A program made the translations under genes and the position numbers. From the NCBI GenBank assembly GCA_938027685.1, contig CALJAM010000001.1, positions 186,001 to 250,000 of the forward strand: a stretch of 64,000 nt of DNA. Reading direction: 5' to 3'. How positions within the stretch are numbered: the first letter of the stretch is position 1; every line of letters begins with the position of its first letter. Below are positions 1 to 7,971 of the stretch, in pieces. The notes beneath the pieces are model-generated. The model saw only the letters and a program-made list of their open reading frames with translations. It did no database searches and was not told the origin of the DNA. The DNA is from an uncultured Bryobacteraceae bacterium. GTDB taxonomy: Bacteria; Acidobacteriota; Terriglobia; Bryobacterales; Bryobacteraceae.

Positions 1-933
1 GGCTACGCCCATCCGCCGTCCCTCCTGCGCGAAGACAAACTTTGCCGGGGGACGCTGCAGGGGCCGCGTGCGCAGGGGCCACTCCTCGTCGTAAAGGTTG
101 AACTCGGGCGTGACCGCCACTAGGTCCATGTTCGCTTCGTAGTAGGCGTCGATGGTCCCCACATCACGCCAGTAACGGGCGGCCTTCTTGTTCAGATCCA
201 CGAAATCGTAAGCGTACACCCGGTACTTATGAATCGCCTTGGGCAGCACGTCCCGGCCGAAATCGTGGGTCGAGTTCGGATCGGCTGCGTCCTCGGTGAC
301 GGCTTCCACCAACACCCGTGTGTTGAACACGTAGACCCCCATGGAGGCGCTGACCATCTCGGGGTTGAAGACGGAGCGGGCCGGATGACCATGCTGCGGC
401 TTTTCCTCGAATCCGACGACGCGGTAATCGGGCGCGATTTCCACTACGCCGAAGCGGCTGGCTTCTTCCGGGGCCACCTGGATGGTGGCCAAAGTGATTT
501 CTGCACCGTGGCGCTCGTGCCAGGCGATCATCTCGCGGTAATTCATCTTATAGATGTGATCGCCCGAAAGGACCAGCGTGTAGTCGGGGTCCTCCGCCAG
601 GATGCTCTCGCAGTTCTGGAAGACCGCGTCCGCCGTGCCCAAGTACCAGTCCTCGTGGATGCGCTTCATGGGCGGGATGACTTCGATGTACTCGCCCAGC
701 TCGGCCGAAAGGATGTTCCAGCCCTCGCGCACGTGCCGGGTCAGCTCGAGCGACTTGTACTGGGTGAGGATGAAGATCCGGCGGACGTCGGAGTTGATGC
801 AGTTCGAGAGGGTGAAGTCAATGATGCGGTAGTGACCACCGAAAGGCACCGCCGGTTTGGCCGTGTGCCGGGTCAGTGGATACAGACGCTCACCCGCGCC
901 CCCGGCCAGCAGGATCGCCAGCACGTTCTTCAT
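1..933 (-). CDS. glgC: Glucose-1-phosphate adenylyltransferase (3' end outside the window)
   Basis: Makes ADP-glucose from glucose-1-phosphate and ATP, the committed step of bacterial glycogen synthesis in the cytoplasm. The visible 311 codons begin [20 protein letters not shown], the nucleotide-binding GGxGxRL loop, followed by the family signature KPAVPFGGHYRIIDFTLSN and later SGDHIYKMNY and FEEKP, which shape the sugar-phosphate site. The frame runs open to base 1, so the C-terminal beta-helix is missing only because the window ends. The start is ATG at 931-933 with AGGAAAG about 10 nt upstream. It is the last gene of a minus-strand run, 54 bp from the transporter gene upstream. Confidence 0.95.
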   Translation of the reverse strand, partial: MKNVLAILLAGGAGERLYPLTRHTAKPAVPFGGHYRIIDFTLSNCINSDVRRIFILTQYKSLELTRHVREGWNILSAELGEYIEVIPPMKRIHEDWYLGTADAVFQNCESILAEDPDYTLVLSGDHIYKMNYREMIAWHERHGAEITLATIQVAPEEASRFGVVEIAPDYRVVGFEEKPQHGHPARSVFNPEMVSASMGVYVFNTRVLVEAVTEDAADPNSTHDFGRDVLPKAIHKYRVYAYDFVDLNKKAARYWRDVGTIDAYYEANMDLVAVTPEFNLYDEEWPLRTRPLQRPPAKFVFAQEGRRMGVA

Positions 934-987
934 GGGGCTTCTCTTTCCTTATAGCAGACCGTGTCGCGACCCTGCCGGGAGCGACGC

Positions 988-2001
988 TTAGGCTTGCGCG
1001 GACAGGCCGATGATCAGCAAGGCGCCGACGAGGACGACGATACCGGCGGTCAGCAGCCGCCGGGCGCGGGGCGGCGCCTGCTTCCACTCGCCCGTGACGA
1101 GGCCCCAGAAGTTAGCCACCAGCACCATGACGGTCATGAACACAGGCCAGCCCACGATGGGCCCGTAGTTGCCGAGCCACGCCGCACCGGAACCATAGAA
1201 ATAGAAACCGAACAGCCATAGCACCCCCATGGCTACCGCCAGCAGCGAGTTGCGCAAGCCGGCGCTCGGCTCGCCTACAGCCCAGGTCCGGTTACGCCCT
1301 AGCAGGTAGAGGCAGTAACCGGCGTTGATCAGGAAGCCGGCCGAGACGGCTACCGCGAATACGGCGAAATTCGCCGCCGAAGGTCCGGCGCCCAGCCGTT
1401 GCGTCTCGGCCGCAATGGGTCCCCCGAAGGCAAAGCTGAAATTCATCATGGGCGACGCAATGCCGGAGGCTATGCAGATGGCCAACCCTTTAGCGAAGCT
1501 GCCTCGCTGCCTGCTTACCCCGACCGCCGTCGCTTCCTTCATCGCGCCCGCGCGCGAGCACAGCGCGACGCCCACGATCACCACCGCAAGCCCGGCGAAC
1601 AGCAGCAGGCCCCGGCGCGTCGCAAGCTGGTCCGGATGTAGAACGGCCAGCGGCACGATGGAGCCCACGGCCGCAGTCAGCGAGATGATGATGGCGAAGG
1701 CCAGCGCGATGCCCACACGCGCGATGCCGAGCCCGAACAGCACGGAGCCCACGCCCCATCCGGCGCCGAACAGGGCCGTGCGAGCCAGCACGGCTTCTCC
1801 CACAGCCGGGTAGGCCCACAAGGCCTCCGGAATGGCCGCCGTGACCATCAGCCAGGGCAAGGCCGCCATGGCCGTGATCGAGTAGATGAGCCACATTTTT
1901 TCCCACGCCCAGCCCCGAATGAATTTCTGCGGGAGCGCGAAACTGCCCTGCATGGCCGCTCCCAGCGCTACAACCAGCAATCCTGCCCACGAAACATCCA
2001 T
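988..2001 (-). CDS. RhaT-like L-rhamnose/H+ symporter family permease
   Basis: Integral membrane protein of 337 aa with about ten hydrophobic segments, close to the length of E. coli RhaT (344 aa). The start MDVSWAGLLVVALGAAMQGS, the early QGSFALPQK segment and the later FYFYGSG and NFWG segments match the rhamnose-proton symporter family. Family knowledge suggests proton-coupled uptake of a deoxysugar. The gene ends a cluster with an exported GH2 glycosidase 11 bp upstream (2013-3806), so it may import a sugar released by that enzyme. Substrate is inferred only from family. A GAAAGGAA motif precedes the ATG at 2001. Confidence 0.8.
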   Translation of the reverse strand: MDVSWAGLLVVALGAAMQGSFALPQKFIRGWAWEKMWLIYSITAMAALPWLMVTAAIPEALWAYPAVGEAVLARTALFGAGWGVGSVLFGLGIARVGIALAFAIIISLTAAVGSIVPLAVLHPDQLATRRGLLLFAGLAVVIVGVALCSRAGAMKEATAVGVSRQRGSFAKGLAICIASGIASPMMNFSFAFGGPIAAETQRLGAGPSAANFAVFAVAVSAGFLINAGYCLYLLGRNRTWAVGEPSAGLRNSLLAVAMGVLWLFGFYFYGSGAAWLGNYGPIVGWPVFMTVMVLVANFWGLVTGEWKQAPPRARRLLTAGIVVLVGALLIIGLSAQA

Positions 2002-2012
2002 GACCGTTCCTT

Positions 2013-3806
2013 TCAGCGCAACAATTCGTTCAGCTCCCGTACGGCCTTGGCGTCGAACTTGAGCTTGCGGTCGTAGGTCAGCAGGCCGTTGATCTCCTGC
2101 TCGACGTCGGTGATCTGCGTGTAGCAGATGCCCGCAAAGGGCAACTTCGCGATGGCTTCGTAGAGCGAGCGAAGGCGGGCCAGGGCCGATTCCACCGTTT
2201 TCTCGATGCCCGCGTAACCCCAGGCGTCTTTCGGAACCTCGTGTCCGGGCGGGACGTAGGCAATGCCCCCGAATTCGGAAAGGTAAAGCGGCGCGCCGTT
2301 GTATTGGAAACCCGGTATCAGGTAAGGCGTACCGTTGAAGGGCAGCTGGGCCCCAGGGCGGCTGAAATCCCGATTCCAGCGCGCGTAAAGCAGCTCGCCC
2401 GTGCGGGCATAATCGTGTACGGCAAACAGATCGGTCTGGTCCGTGTGCTGCCAGCCTTCGTTGTCGATCACCAGCCGCGTAGGATCCAGCGACTTCGTGA
2501 GCGCGTAAAGCGCCTTCAGATGCTGCTGCTGCCTGAACTCGCGCAGGTTGGGTACGCCCCAGCTTTCGTTGATAGGAGCCCAGATGACGATCGAGGGATG
2601 GTTGTAATCACGTTCTAGGACCTCCATCCATTCGCGCGTGAACCGGTCCACATAGCCAGCATGGTAGACGTACGCATTGGGCATTTCGCCCGAGACCAGG
2701 AAGCCCATGCGGTCCGCCCAGTAAAGAAAGCGTGCGTCTTCCACCTTCTGGTGTTTGCGCACTCCGTTGAAGCCCATTTCCTTGGCCACGCGGATGTCGT
2801 ACTGGATGGCTTCATCGGAGGGCGGCGTCAGATTGCTTTGCGGCCAGTAACCCTGATCGAGCAGGAACTTCAGATAGAGCGGACGACCGTTGAGTACGAA
2901 ACGTCCGTTCTCGACGCCGACGGAGCGGAAACCGAAGTAGGAGGATACGCGATCGAGTACCGCGCTTCCGCGGCGCAGCTCGAGGTTCACGTCGTAAAGG
3001 TTCGGTGAAGAGGGCGACCAAAGCCTGGGATTGGCCACTCCGGCAACGACCAAGACGGGTGAAGCGTCCGCGGGCGCCGTGGCGGAAGAGAGGGCCCTAC
3101 CCTCGCGGAGGATGACGACGTGCAGCTCCGCGTCCGGCAACGGATTGGCTACGAACGCTTCCAAACGCACCACGCCGTCGTTTTCCGTGGTGATGCGAAC
3201 CTTTTGGAGATGGGTCTCCCCGACCGCTTCCAGCCAGACCGTCTGCCAGATGCCGCTGGTGCGGCTGTAGAAGATGCCGCGCGATTTGAGTTCCCAATAC
3301 TGTTTGCCGCGCGGAATCGACCGATCGGTAGGAGGATCCTCGACGCGCACAGTAACGATATTGGTCCCCGGCTTGAGGTGCTCGGTAACATCGAACCCGA
3401 AGGGCGCGCTGCCGCCTTCGTGAAATCCCGCATACCTCCCGTTGACCCACACCCATGCCCGGTAATCCACCGCCTGGAAACGCAGCCAGATGCGCTTGCC
3501 GCGCCATGTCTCGGGGATGGTGAACGTGCGGCGGTACCAGATCCAGGGGTGGAAGGAGGGGTCACCGATTCCGCTGGCCGGCGATTCGAAACAGAAGGGC
3601 ACCGTAATGGTGCGGCTGAACTTCTTCCCGCCGCCCGCCCAGTTCTCTTTGAGGCCGACATTGCCGTCATCGAACTCGAACTCCCATGTCCCGTTCAGAT
3701 TCAGCCACTGCTCGCGCTGGAACTGGGGTTGCGGATGCTCCGGCCGGGGGATGACCTGCGCGGCCGGAGACACGGCTGCCGCCACGATCAGCCAGATGCT
3801 TTTCAT
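2013..3806 (-). CDS. Exported glycoside hydrolase family 2 (beta-galactosidase/beta-glucuronidase type)
   Basis: 597 aa. A short N-terminal signal peptide (about residues 1-16, ending AAQ) precedes the GH2 sugar-binding jelly roll (about 30-190, with LNGTWEFEFDD and WYRRTFTIP), an Ig-like sandwich (about 195-290) and a TIM barrel to the C-terminus. The catalytic acid/base Glu is in PINESWG (about residue 414) and the nucleophile Glu in YLSEFGG (about 510). It should cleave beta-linked sugars in the periplasm or outside the cell. It is 11 bp from the RhaT-like transporter, suggesting a hydrolysis-uptake pair. Exact substrate specificity cannot be read from the sequence. Confidence 0.88.
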   Translation of the reverse strand: MKSIWLIVAAAVSPAAQVIPRPEHPQPQFQREQWLNLNGTWEFEFDDGNVGLKENWAGGGKKFSRTITVPFCFESPASGIGDPSFHPWIWYRRTFTIPETWRGKRIWLRFQAVDYRAWVWVNGRYAGFHEGGSAPFGFDVTEHLKPGTNIVTVRVEDPPTDRSIPRGKQYWELKSRGIFYSRTSGIWQTVWLEAVGETHLQKVRITTENDGVVRLEAFVANPLPDAELHVVILREGRALSSATAPADASPVLVVAGVANPRLWSPSSPNLYDVNLELRRGSAVLDRVSSYFGFRSVGVENGRFVLNGRPLYLKFLLDQGYWPQSNLTPPSDEAIQYDIRVAKEMGFNGVRKHQKVEDARFLYWADRMGFLVSGEMPNAYVYHAGYVDRFTREWMEVLERDYNHPSIVIWAPINESWGVPNLREFRQQQHLKALYALTKSLDPTRLVIDNEGWQHTDQTDLFAVHDYARTGELLYARWNRDFSRPGAQLPFNGTPYLIPGFQYNGAPLYLSEFGGIAYVPPGHEVPKDAWGYAGIEKTVESALARLRSLYEAIAKLPFAGICYTQITDVEQEINGLLTYDRKLKFDAKAVRELNELLR

Positions 3807-3849
3807 ACCCGCATGAGCTTAACAAAACGCCAGCCTGCTGCGGCAAGGC

Positions 3850-5142
3850 TCAACGGAAGACCAGAGTGACGTTGACCGTGCGTTGTTCGTCGTCGGTTTC
3901 AAGCTCGACCGAGGCCTTGCGCAGGTTTTCCAGGACTCCCTCCTGGCGAATGCGCGCCAGAAAGTACTCGGGGTAATCGGCATTGAAGGGTTGGCCGGGT
4001 TTCAGGGTCCACAGGCGGCGGATGGCGGCTTCTGCGATCAAATCGAGGCCGCGGATCGCGAGCTTGCCGAAGAGGTACCTGGGACCTGCTTGGACCCGAA
4101 AGGCGACATCCACGGCGCGCTCATTGTCGCGGACGCGCGGCTCGCTCTCGACCCGCGCGCGCATGTAGCCTTCCCGACGCAAGCGCTGCTGGAGACGTTC
4201 GGCCGCCGCTCGCACGCGGGCTCCGTCGAAGAGATCGCCCGGTTTCAAATCGGCGACGCGCAGCATCTCATTTTCCTCCAGCGGTCCTCCCTCCGCGCGG
4301 ACGGCCCCGAGCTTGTAAGTTTCGCCCTCCCGGACGTGCACCGTGACAACGACGCCCTTGATGCCCTCGGCCGGACGCACCTCGATCCGCTCGAAGTCGA
4401 CACGCACGCGCCCCCGCGCCTCGTACAGCGGGCGGATGTTGGTTTCCAGCAACTGGCGGAACGTCTTCTCCGAGTAGGGGACGCCGACGGCCACCGCGTG
4501 GATGGCGCGCTGCAGCGTAGTAGCGGGAAGGATCTGATTCCCGGTGAACCGTACCTCCGCGATGACGGGGCGAGGTGTCGCAGGTCGGAAGACGACGGCC
4601 AGCGGCTCGGCGCCTTCGGCCGACAGCCCGCCGCGTACGCGTTCGGGCCGGCCCTTTCGTTCGAGCAGCTGCTCGATGGCCCGCGCGTAGCGGGCGAGCA
4701 CATCTTCGGTAGCCGGGATGCGGTCCGAAAACAAGGGGTCGAGGGCGCGCAGGTGCGCCTTGATCTCTTCGTCGGGAACGGGAAGATCCTCGAAACGGAC
4801 CGGGAAGAACGGGCCCGCTTCGACCACGTGGAAGCTGACGGCGTACGCATTGCCCCCCGGCGCCGGACCGAAGCGGAACTCGATGGTTTCGAAAGCTCCC
4901 GTAGCCGCCAGACGATCACGAGCAACTTCGAAATCCTTCGGGCCCGCGATCTGGCCGGAGCGCAGCCCGGCGACGGCAAGGATTTGTTCGACGCTGTAGT
5001 TCCGATTGCCCGTGATCTCGATCGTCCGGATGGGCCAGGCATCCTGTGAGCGTGACGGGGCGGACGCCGAAACGGACACGGATCGCTCGCTTTGACCGCA
5101 GACCAGCAGCCAAACGAGCGTCAGCAACCATCGGGCACGCAT
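3850..5142 (-). CDS. POTRA-only BamA/Omp85-like periplasmic protein without beta-barrel
   Basis: 430 aa with a signal peptide (about residues 1-18) followed by what reads as five consecutive POTRA units: about 35-107 (RTIEITGNRNYSVEQIL), 108-190, 192-270 (EVRFTGNQILPATTLQ), 271-350 and 351-430. POTRA domains of BamA fold and pass beta-barrel proteins across the periplasm. Here the reading frame stops directly after the last unit (VNVTLVFR), so no C-terminal 16-strand barrel is encoded, and the stop is not obviously a frameshift since intergenic DNA and the next gene follow. It may work as a soluble or tethered chaperone or as a partner of a separate barrel. The ATG at 5142 has no clear ribosome binding site. 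Confidence 0.8.
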   Translation of the reverse strand: MRARWLLTLVWLLVCGQSERSVSVSASAPSRSQDAWPIRTIEITGNRNYSVEQILAVAGLRSGQIAGPKDFEVARDRLAATGAFETIEFRFGPAPGGNAYAVSFHVVEAGPFFPVRFEDLPVPDEEIKAHLRALDPLFSDRIPATEDVLARYARAIEQLLERKGRPERVRGGLSAEGAEPLAVVFRPATPRPVIAEVRFTGNQILPATTLQRAIHAVAVGVPYSEKTFRQLLETNIRPLYEARGRVRVDFERIEVRPAEGIKGVVVTVHVREGETYKLGAVRAEGGPLEENEMLRVADLKPGDLFDGARVRAAAERLQQRLRREGYMRARVESEPRVRDNERAVDVAFRVQAGPRYLFGKLAIRGLDLIAEAAIRRLWTLKPGQPFNADYPEYFLARIRQEGVLENLRKASVELETDDEQRTVNVTLVFR

Positions 5143-5181
5143 TCTAAAGCCAGTATCGCGCTCCTATCGGAGCGTGTGGGT

Positions 5182-5190
5182 TGCTAGAAT
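5182..5190 (+). promoter_or_regulatory. Extended -10 promoter element for purA
   Basis: The 120-bp divergent gap between the POTRA gene and purA contains TGCTAGAAT, an extended -10 (TGnTAnAAT). No good -35 hexamer is seen 17 bp upstream. Predicted start of transcription near 5197, giving a leader of about 65 nt. Confidence 0.4.
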
Positions 5191-5263
5191 GAGGAATCTG
5201 GTTCCCTCGAATTAGCCCGGCCGGGTCAAGCCGCGCGGGTATTCAAGGCTGGGAAGGAATCTC

Positions 5264-6571
5264 ATGGGAAGAAACGTAGTGGTGCTTGGTGCGCAATGGG
5301 GCGACGAAGGCAAGGGTAAGGTGGTCGACCTTGTCGCGCGGCACTTCGATGTCGTGGTTCGTTACCAGGGGGGACACAACGCAGGCCACACGGTGCGCAT
5401 TCAGGGTCGTCAGTTTATTTTGAAACTCGTTCCGAGCGGCATCCTGTGCGGCAAGCTCTCGGTGATCGGCAACGGCCTGGTGGTGGATCCGGGGGCGTTG
5501 CTCGAGGAGATCGATGCACTGGAAGCGGCCGGGGTTGAAGTCCGCGGACGCCTGTTCGTGAGCAACCGCGCCCACGTCATCTTCCCCTTCCACCGGACCT
5601 TGGAGCGAATGACGGAAGCCCGTCCCGGACGGCTGGCCATCGGCACGACCTCGCGCGGTATCGGACCTTGCTACGAGGACAAAGTCGCGCGTCGGGGCAT
5701 CCGCATGGCGGACCTGCTCGATCGCGAAAACTTCCGGCAACTCTACGATGCCCTCGCCGAAGACAAGGAAGTGGTGCGGGCGGCCTTTCGCATTGGCGAG
5801 CCGGTCGACTTCGCCGCCATCCGTAAACAGTACGAGGAGTATGCCGAGCGGCTGCGTCCCATGGTCTGCGACACGGCGAAACTGCTGAACGATGCGTTGC
5901 GGGCGGGCCGGCGCATCCTGTTCGAAGGCGCTCAGGGGACCATGCTCGACGTCGACCACGGCACGTATCCGTTTGTGACCTCCTCGAGCGCAGTAGCCGG
6001 GGGCGCCCCGATCGGCACAGGGGTGCCCCCCACCGCAGTGCACGCGGTCGTTGGCGTCTCCAAGGCCTATCTGACGCGCGTGGGAGCGGGGCCCTTCCCC
6101 ACCGAGGCGTTCGACGAACGCGGCGAAGCGCTGCGCCGCGTCGGCGTCGAGTTCGGGGCCGTCACCGGCAGGCCGCGCCGGTGCGGCTGGTTCGATATCC
6201 CCCTGCTGCGATACACAGCGATGATCAACGGCTTCGACAGCCTGGTCATGACCAAGCTCGACGTGCTGGATCAGTTCGACGAGATCCCGGTCTGCGTGGC
6301 CTACAGGCTGGGGGGGCGTGAGATCGACGAGATGCCCGCCACACACCGTGCTATGACCGCAGTCGAGCCCGTCTACGAGATGCTACCCGGGTGGCGCAGC
6401 CCGACCGCCGGTCTGACGCGCTACGAAGATCTTCCTCCTCGCGCCCGCGACTACCTGAACTTCCTCGAGGAACGCATCGGCGTTGAGATCGGCTGCATAT
6501 CGACGGGGCCGGAGCGCGAGCAGACGATCTGGCGACCCGGGTGCAAGCTGCTCGAACTGCTGGAGCGCTGA
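5264..6571 (+). CDS. purA: Adenylosuccinate synthetase
   Basis: Joins IMP and aspartate using GTP to give adenylosuccinate, the first step from IMP to AMP; cytoplasmic. The 435-aa protein is full length. It opens with VVLGAQWGDEGKGK, carrying the catalytic Asp and the GTP-binding loop, then YQGGHNAGHTV with the catalytic His, then TSRGIGPCYEDK for IMP contact, and late TGRPRRCGWFD and TKLDVLD segments that bind GTP and substrate. GGAAGGAA precedes the ATG by about 5 nt. It is transcribed alone, divergent from the POTRA gene, and followed after 44 bp by an unrelated sulfatase. Confidence 0.97.
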   Translation: MGRNVVVLGAQWGDEGKGKVVDLVARHFDVVVRYQGGHNAGHTVRIQGRQFILKLVPSGILCGKLSVIGNGLVVDPGALLEEIDALEAAGVEVRGRLFVSNRAHVIFPFHRTLERMTEARPGRLAIGTTSRGIGPCYEDKVARRGIRMADLLDRENFRQLYDALAEDKEVVRAAFRIGEPVDFAAIRKQYEEYAERLRPMVCDTAKLLNDALRAGRRILFEGAQGTMLDVDHGTYPFVTSSSAVAGGAPIGTGVPPTAVHAVVGVSKAYLTRVGAGPFPTEAFDERGEALRRVGVEFGAVTGRPRRCGWFDIPLLRYTAMINGFDSLVMTKLDVLDQFDEIPVCVAYRLGGREIDEMPATHRAMTAVEPVYEMLPGWRSPTAGLTRYEDLPPRARDYLNFLEERIGVEIGCISTGPEREQTIWRPGCKLLELLER

Positions 6572-6615
6572 AACACATCCGGCGCAGTGCTAGCATAGCT
6601 CCCCGGAGGGATCGT

Positions 6616-7971
6616 ATGCTGCGCCGAGATTTCCTGAAACTCGCGTCGGGTAGCGTGCTTCATGCCGCCATCGCCCCGGCGTCCCGCCCCAACATCCTTT
6701 TCATCGCTGCTGACGACCTCGGCTACGGCGAACTGAGCATCCAGGGCTCACGCGACATCCCCACCCCGCACATCGATTCCATCGGGGCAGAGGGGATCCG
6801 CTTCACTAACGGCTACGTGTCCTGCCCGGTGTGCAGCCCCACGCGCGCCGGATGGCTGACGGGACGGTACCAGCAGCGGTTCGGTCACGAGTTCAACCCG
6901 GGCCCGGCCCAGCAGGCCAGCCCCGACTTCGGCCTGCCTCTGAGCGAGACCACTTTGGCCGATCGGCTCAAGGCGGCCGGCTACGCCACCGGTCTGGTCG
7001 GCAAGTGGCACCTCGGCTATCGCGAGCCCTTCCATCCACTACGACGCGGTTTTGACGAATTCTTCGGCTTCCTCGCCGGCGCCCACCCTTACTTGCCGAG
7101 GCGCGGCGCAGAACCCATTCTGCGCGGCAATTCTCCCGTACAGGAGAGCGAGTATCTGACCGACGCCTTCGCCCGCGAAGCGGTGGCTTTCATCGAGCGG
7201 CACAAACAAAGGCCTTTCTTTCTCTATCTCTCGTTCAACGCCGTGCATGCCCCGCTCGAAGCAACCGATAAGTATCTGGCCAGGTTCTCGCGTATCGCGG
7301 ACCAGCGCCGGCGAACCTTCGCCGCGATGCTTTCGGCGTTGGATGATGCGGTGGGACGCGTGCTGGCCGCCATTCGGACGCACAAGCTCGACGAGAACAC
7401 GCTGGTGATTTTCATCAGTGACAACGGCGGTCCTACGCGCAACACCACGTCGCGCAACGATCCCTTACGCGGCTACAAGGGCCAGGTGCTCGAGGGCGGA
7501 ATTCGCGTGCCCTTCCTGATGCGGTGGAAGGGCCGCCTGCCCGAGGGCAGAACCTGGGATCAGCCCGTCATCGCACTGGACATTGTGCCCACCGCGCTGG
7601 CTGCGGCCGGGCTGCCACTGCCCGATTCGCTGGACGGCGTAAACCTCTTGCCCTATCTTACCGGCGAGCGGCGCGGCGCTCCTCACCCTGCACTTTACTG
7701 GCGCTTCGGAAACCAGGCCGCCATCCGCAAGGGTGACTGGAAAATGGTCCGCCTGGGCGACGGGGCTACGCACCTTTACAACCTCGCCGAAGATATCGGT
7801 GAGACGCGCGACCTGGCCGCCGCGCAGCCGGCCCGGCTGAAGGAACTCAGCGAAGACTGGGAGGCTTGGAATCGGCAATTAGTCGCGCCGCGTTGGCAGC
7901 CACGTGCGCGTCGGGCCAGGCGCAAGAAAGTCGTGCGCGATTCCTTTTCTGTTTCCGGGCTACCGGCCTAA
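6616..7971 (+). CDS. Tat-exported sulfatase (formylglycine type)
   Basis: 451 aa. The start at ATG 6616 is preferred over an in-frame upstream codon because GGAGGG lies 5 nt upstream and the N-terminus then begins with a Tat-like RRDFLK motif and a short hydrophobic stretch. RPNILFIAADDLGYGEL carries the metal-binding Asp pair. The Cys at about residue 73 in CSPTR is the one converted to formylglycine; GKWHLG and SDNGGP add further active-site residues. The family hydrolyses sulfate esters, commonly of sulfated polysaccharides. No anaerobic or aerobic maturase gene is visible nearby. The 3' end overlaps the convergent kinase gene by 12 bp. Confidence 0.9.
   Translation: MLRRDFLKLASGSVLHAAIAPASRPNILFIAADDLGYGELSIQGSRDIPTPHIDSIGAEGIRFTNGYVSCPVCSPTRAGWLTGRYQQRFGHEFNPGPAQQASPDFGLPLSETTLADRLKAAGYATGLVGKWHLGYREPFHPLRRGFDEFFGFLAGAHPYLPRRGAEPILRGNSPVQESEYLTDAFAREAVAFIERHKQRPFFLYLSFNAVHAPLEATDKYLARFSRIADQRRRTFAAMLSALDDAVGRVLAAIRTHKLDENTLVIFISDNGGPTRNTTSRNDPLRGYKGQVLEGGIRVPFLMRWKGRLPEGRTWDQPVIALDIVPTALAAAGLPLPDSLDGVNLLPYLTGERRGAPHPALYWRFGNQAAIRKGDWKMVRLGDGATHLYNLAEDIGETRDLAAAQPARLKELSEDWEAWNRQLVAPRWQPRARRARRKKVVRDSFSVSGLPA

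Noticed and set aside
5243-6346. 367-residue open frame opposite purA
   Set aside because: Shadow of the certain purA gene; His/Arg-rich, no motifs.
6541-6615. Upstream in-frame start for the sulfatase
   Set aside because: Would overlap purA and lose the Tat-type N-terminus; the ATG at 6616 has a proper ribosome binding site.
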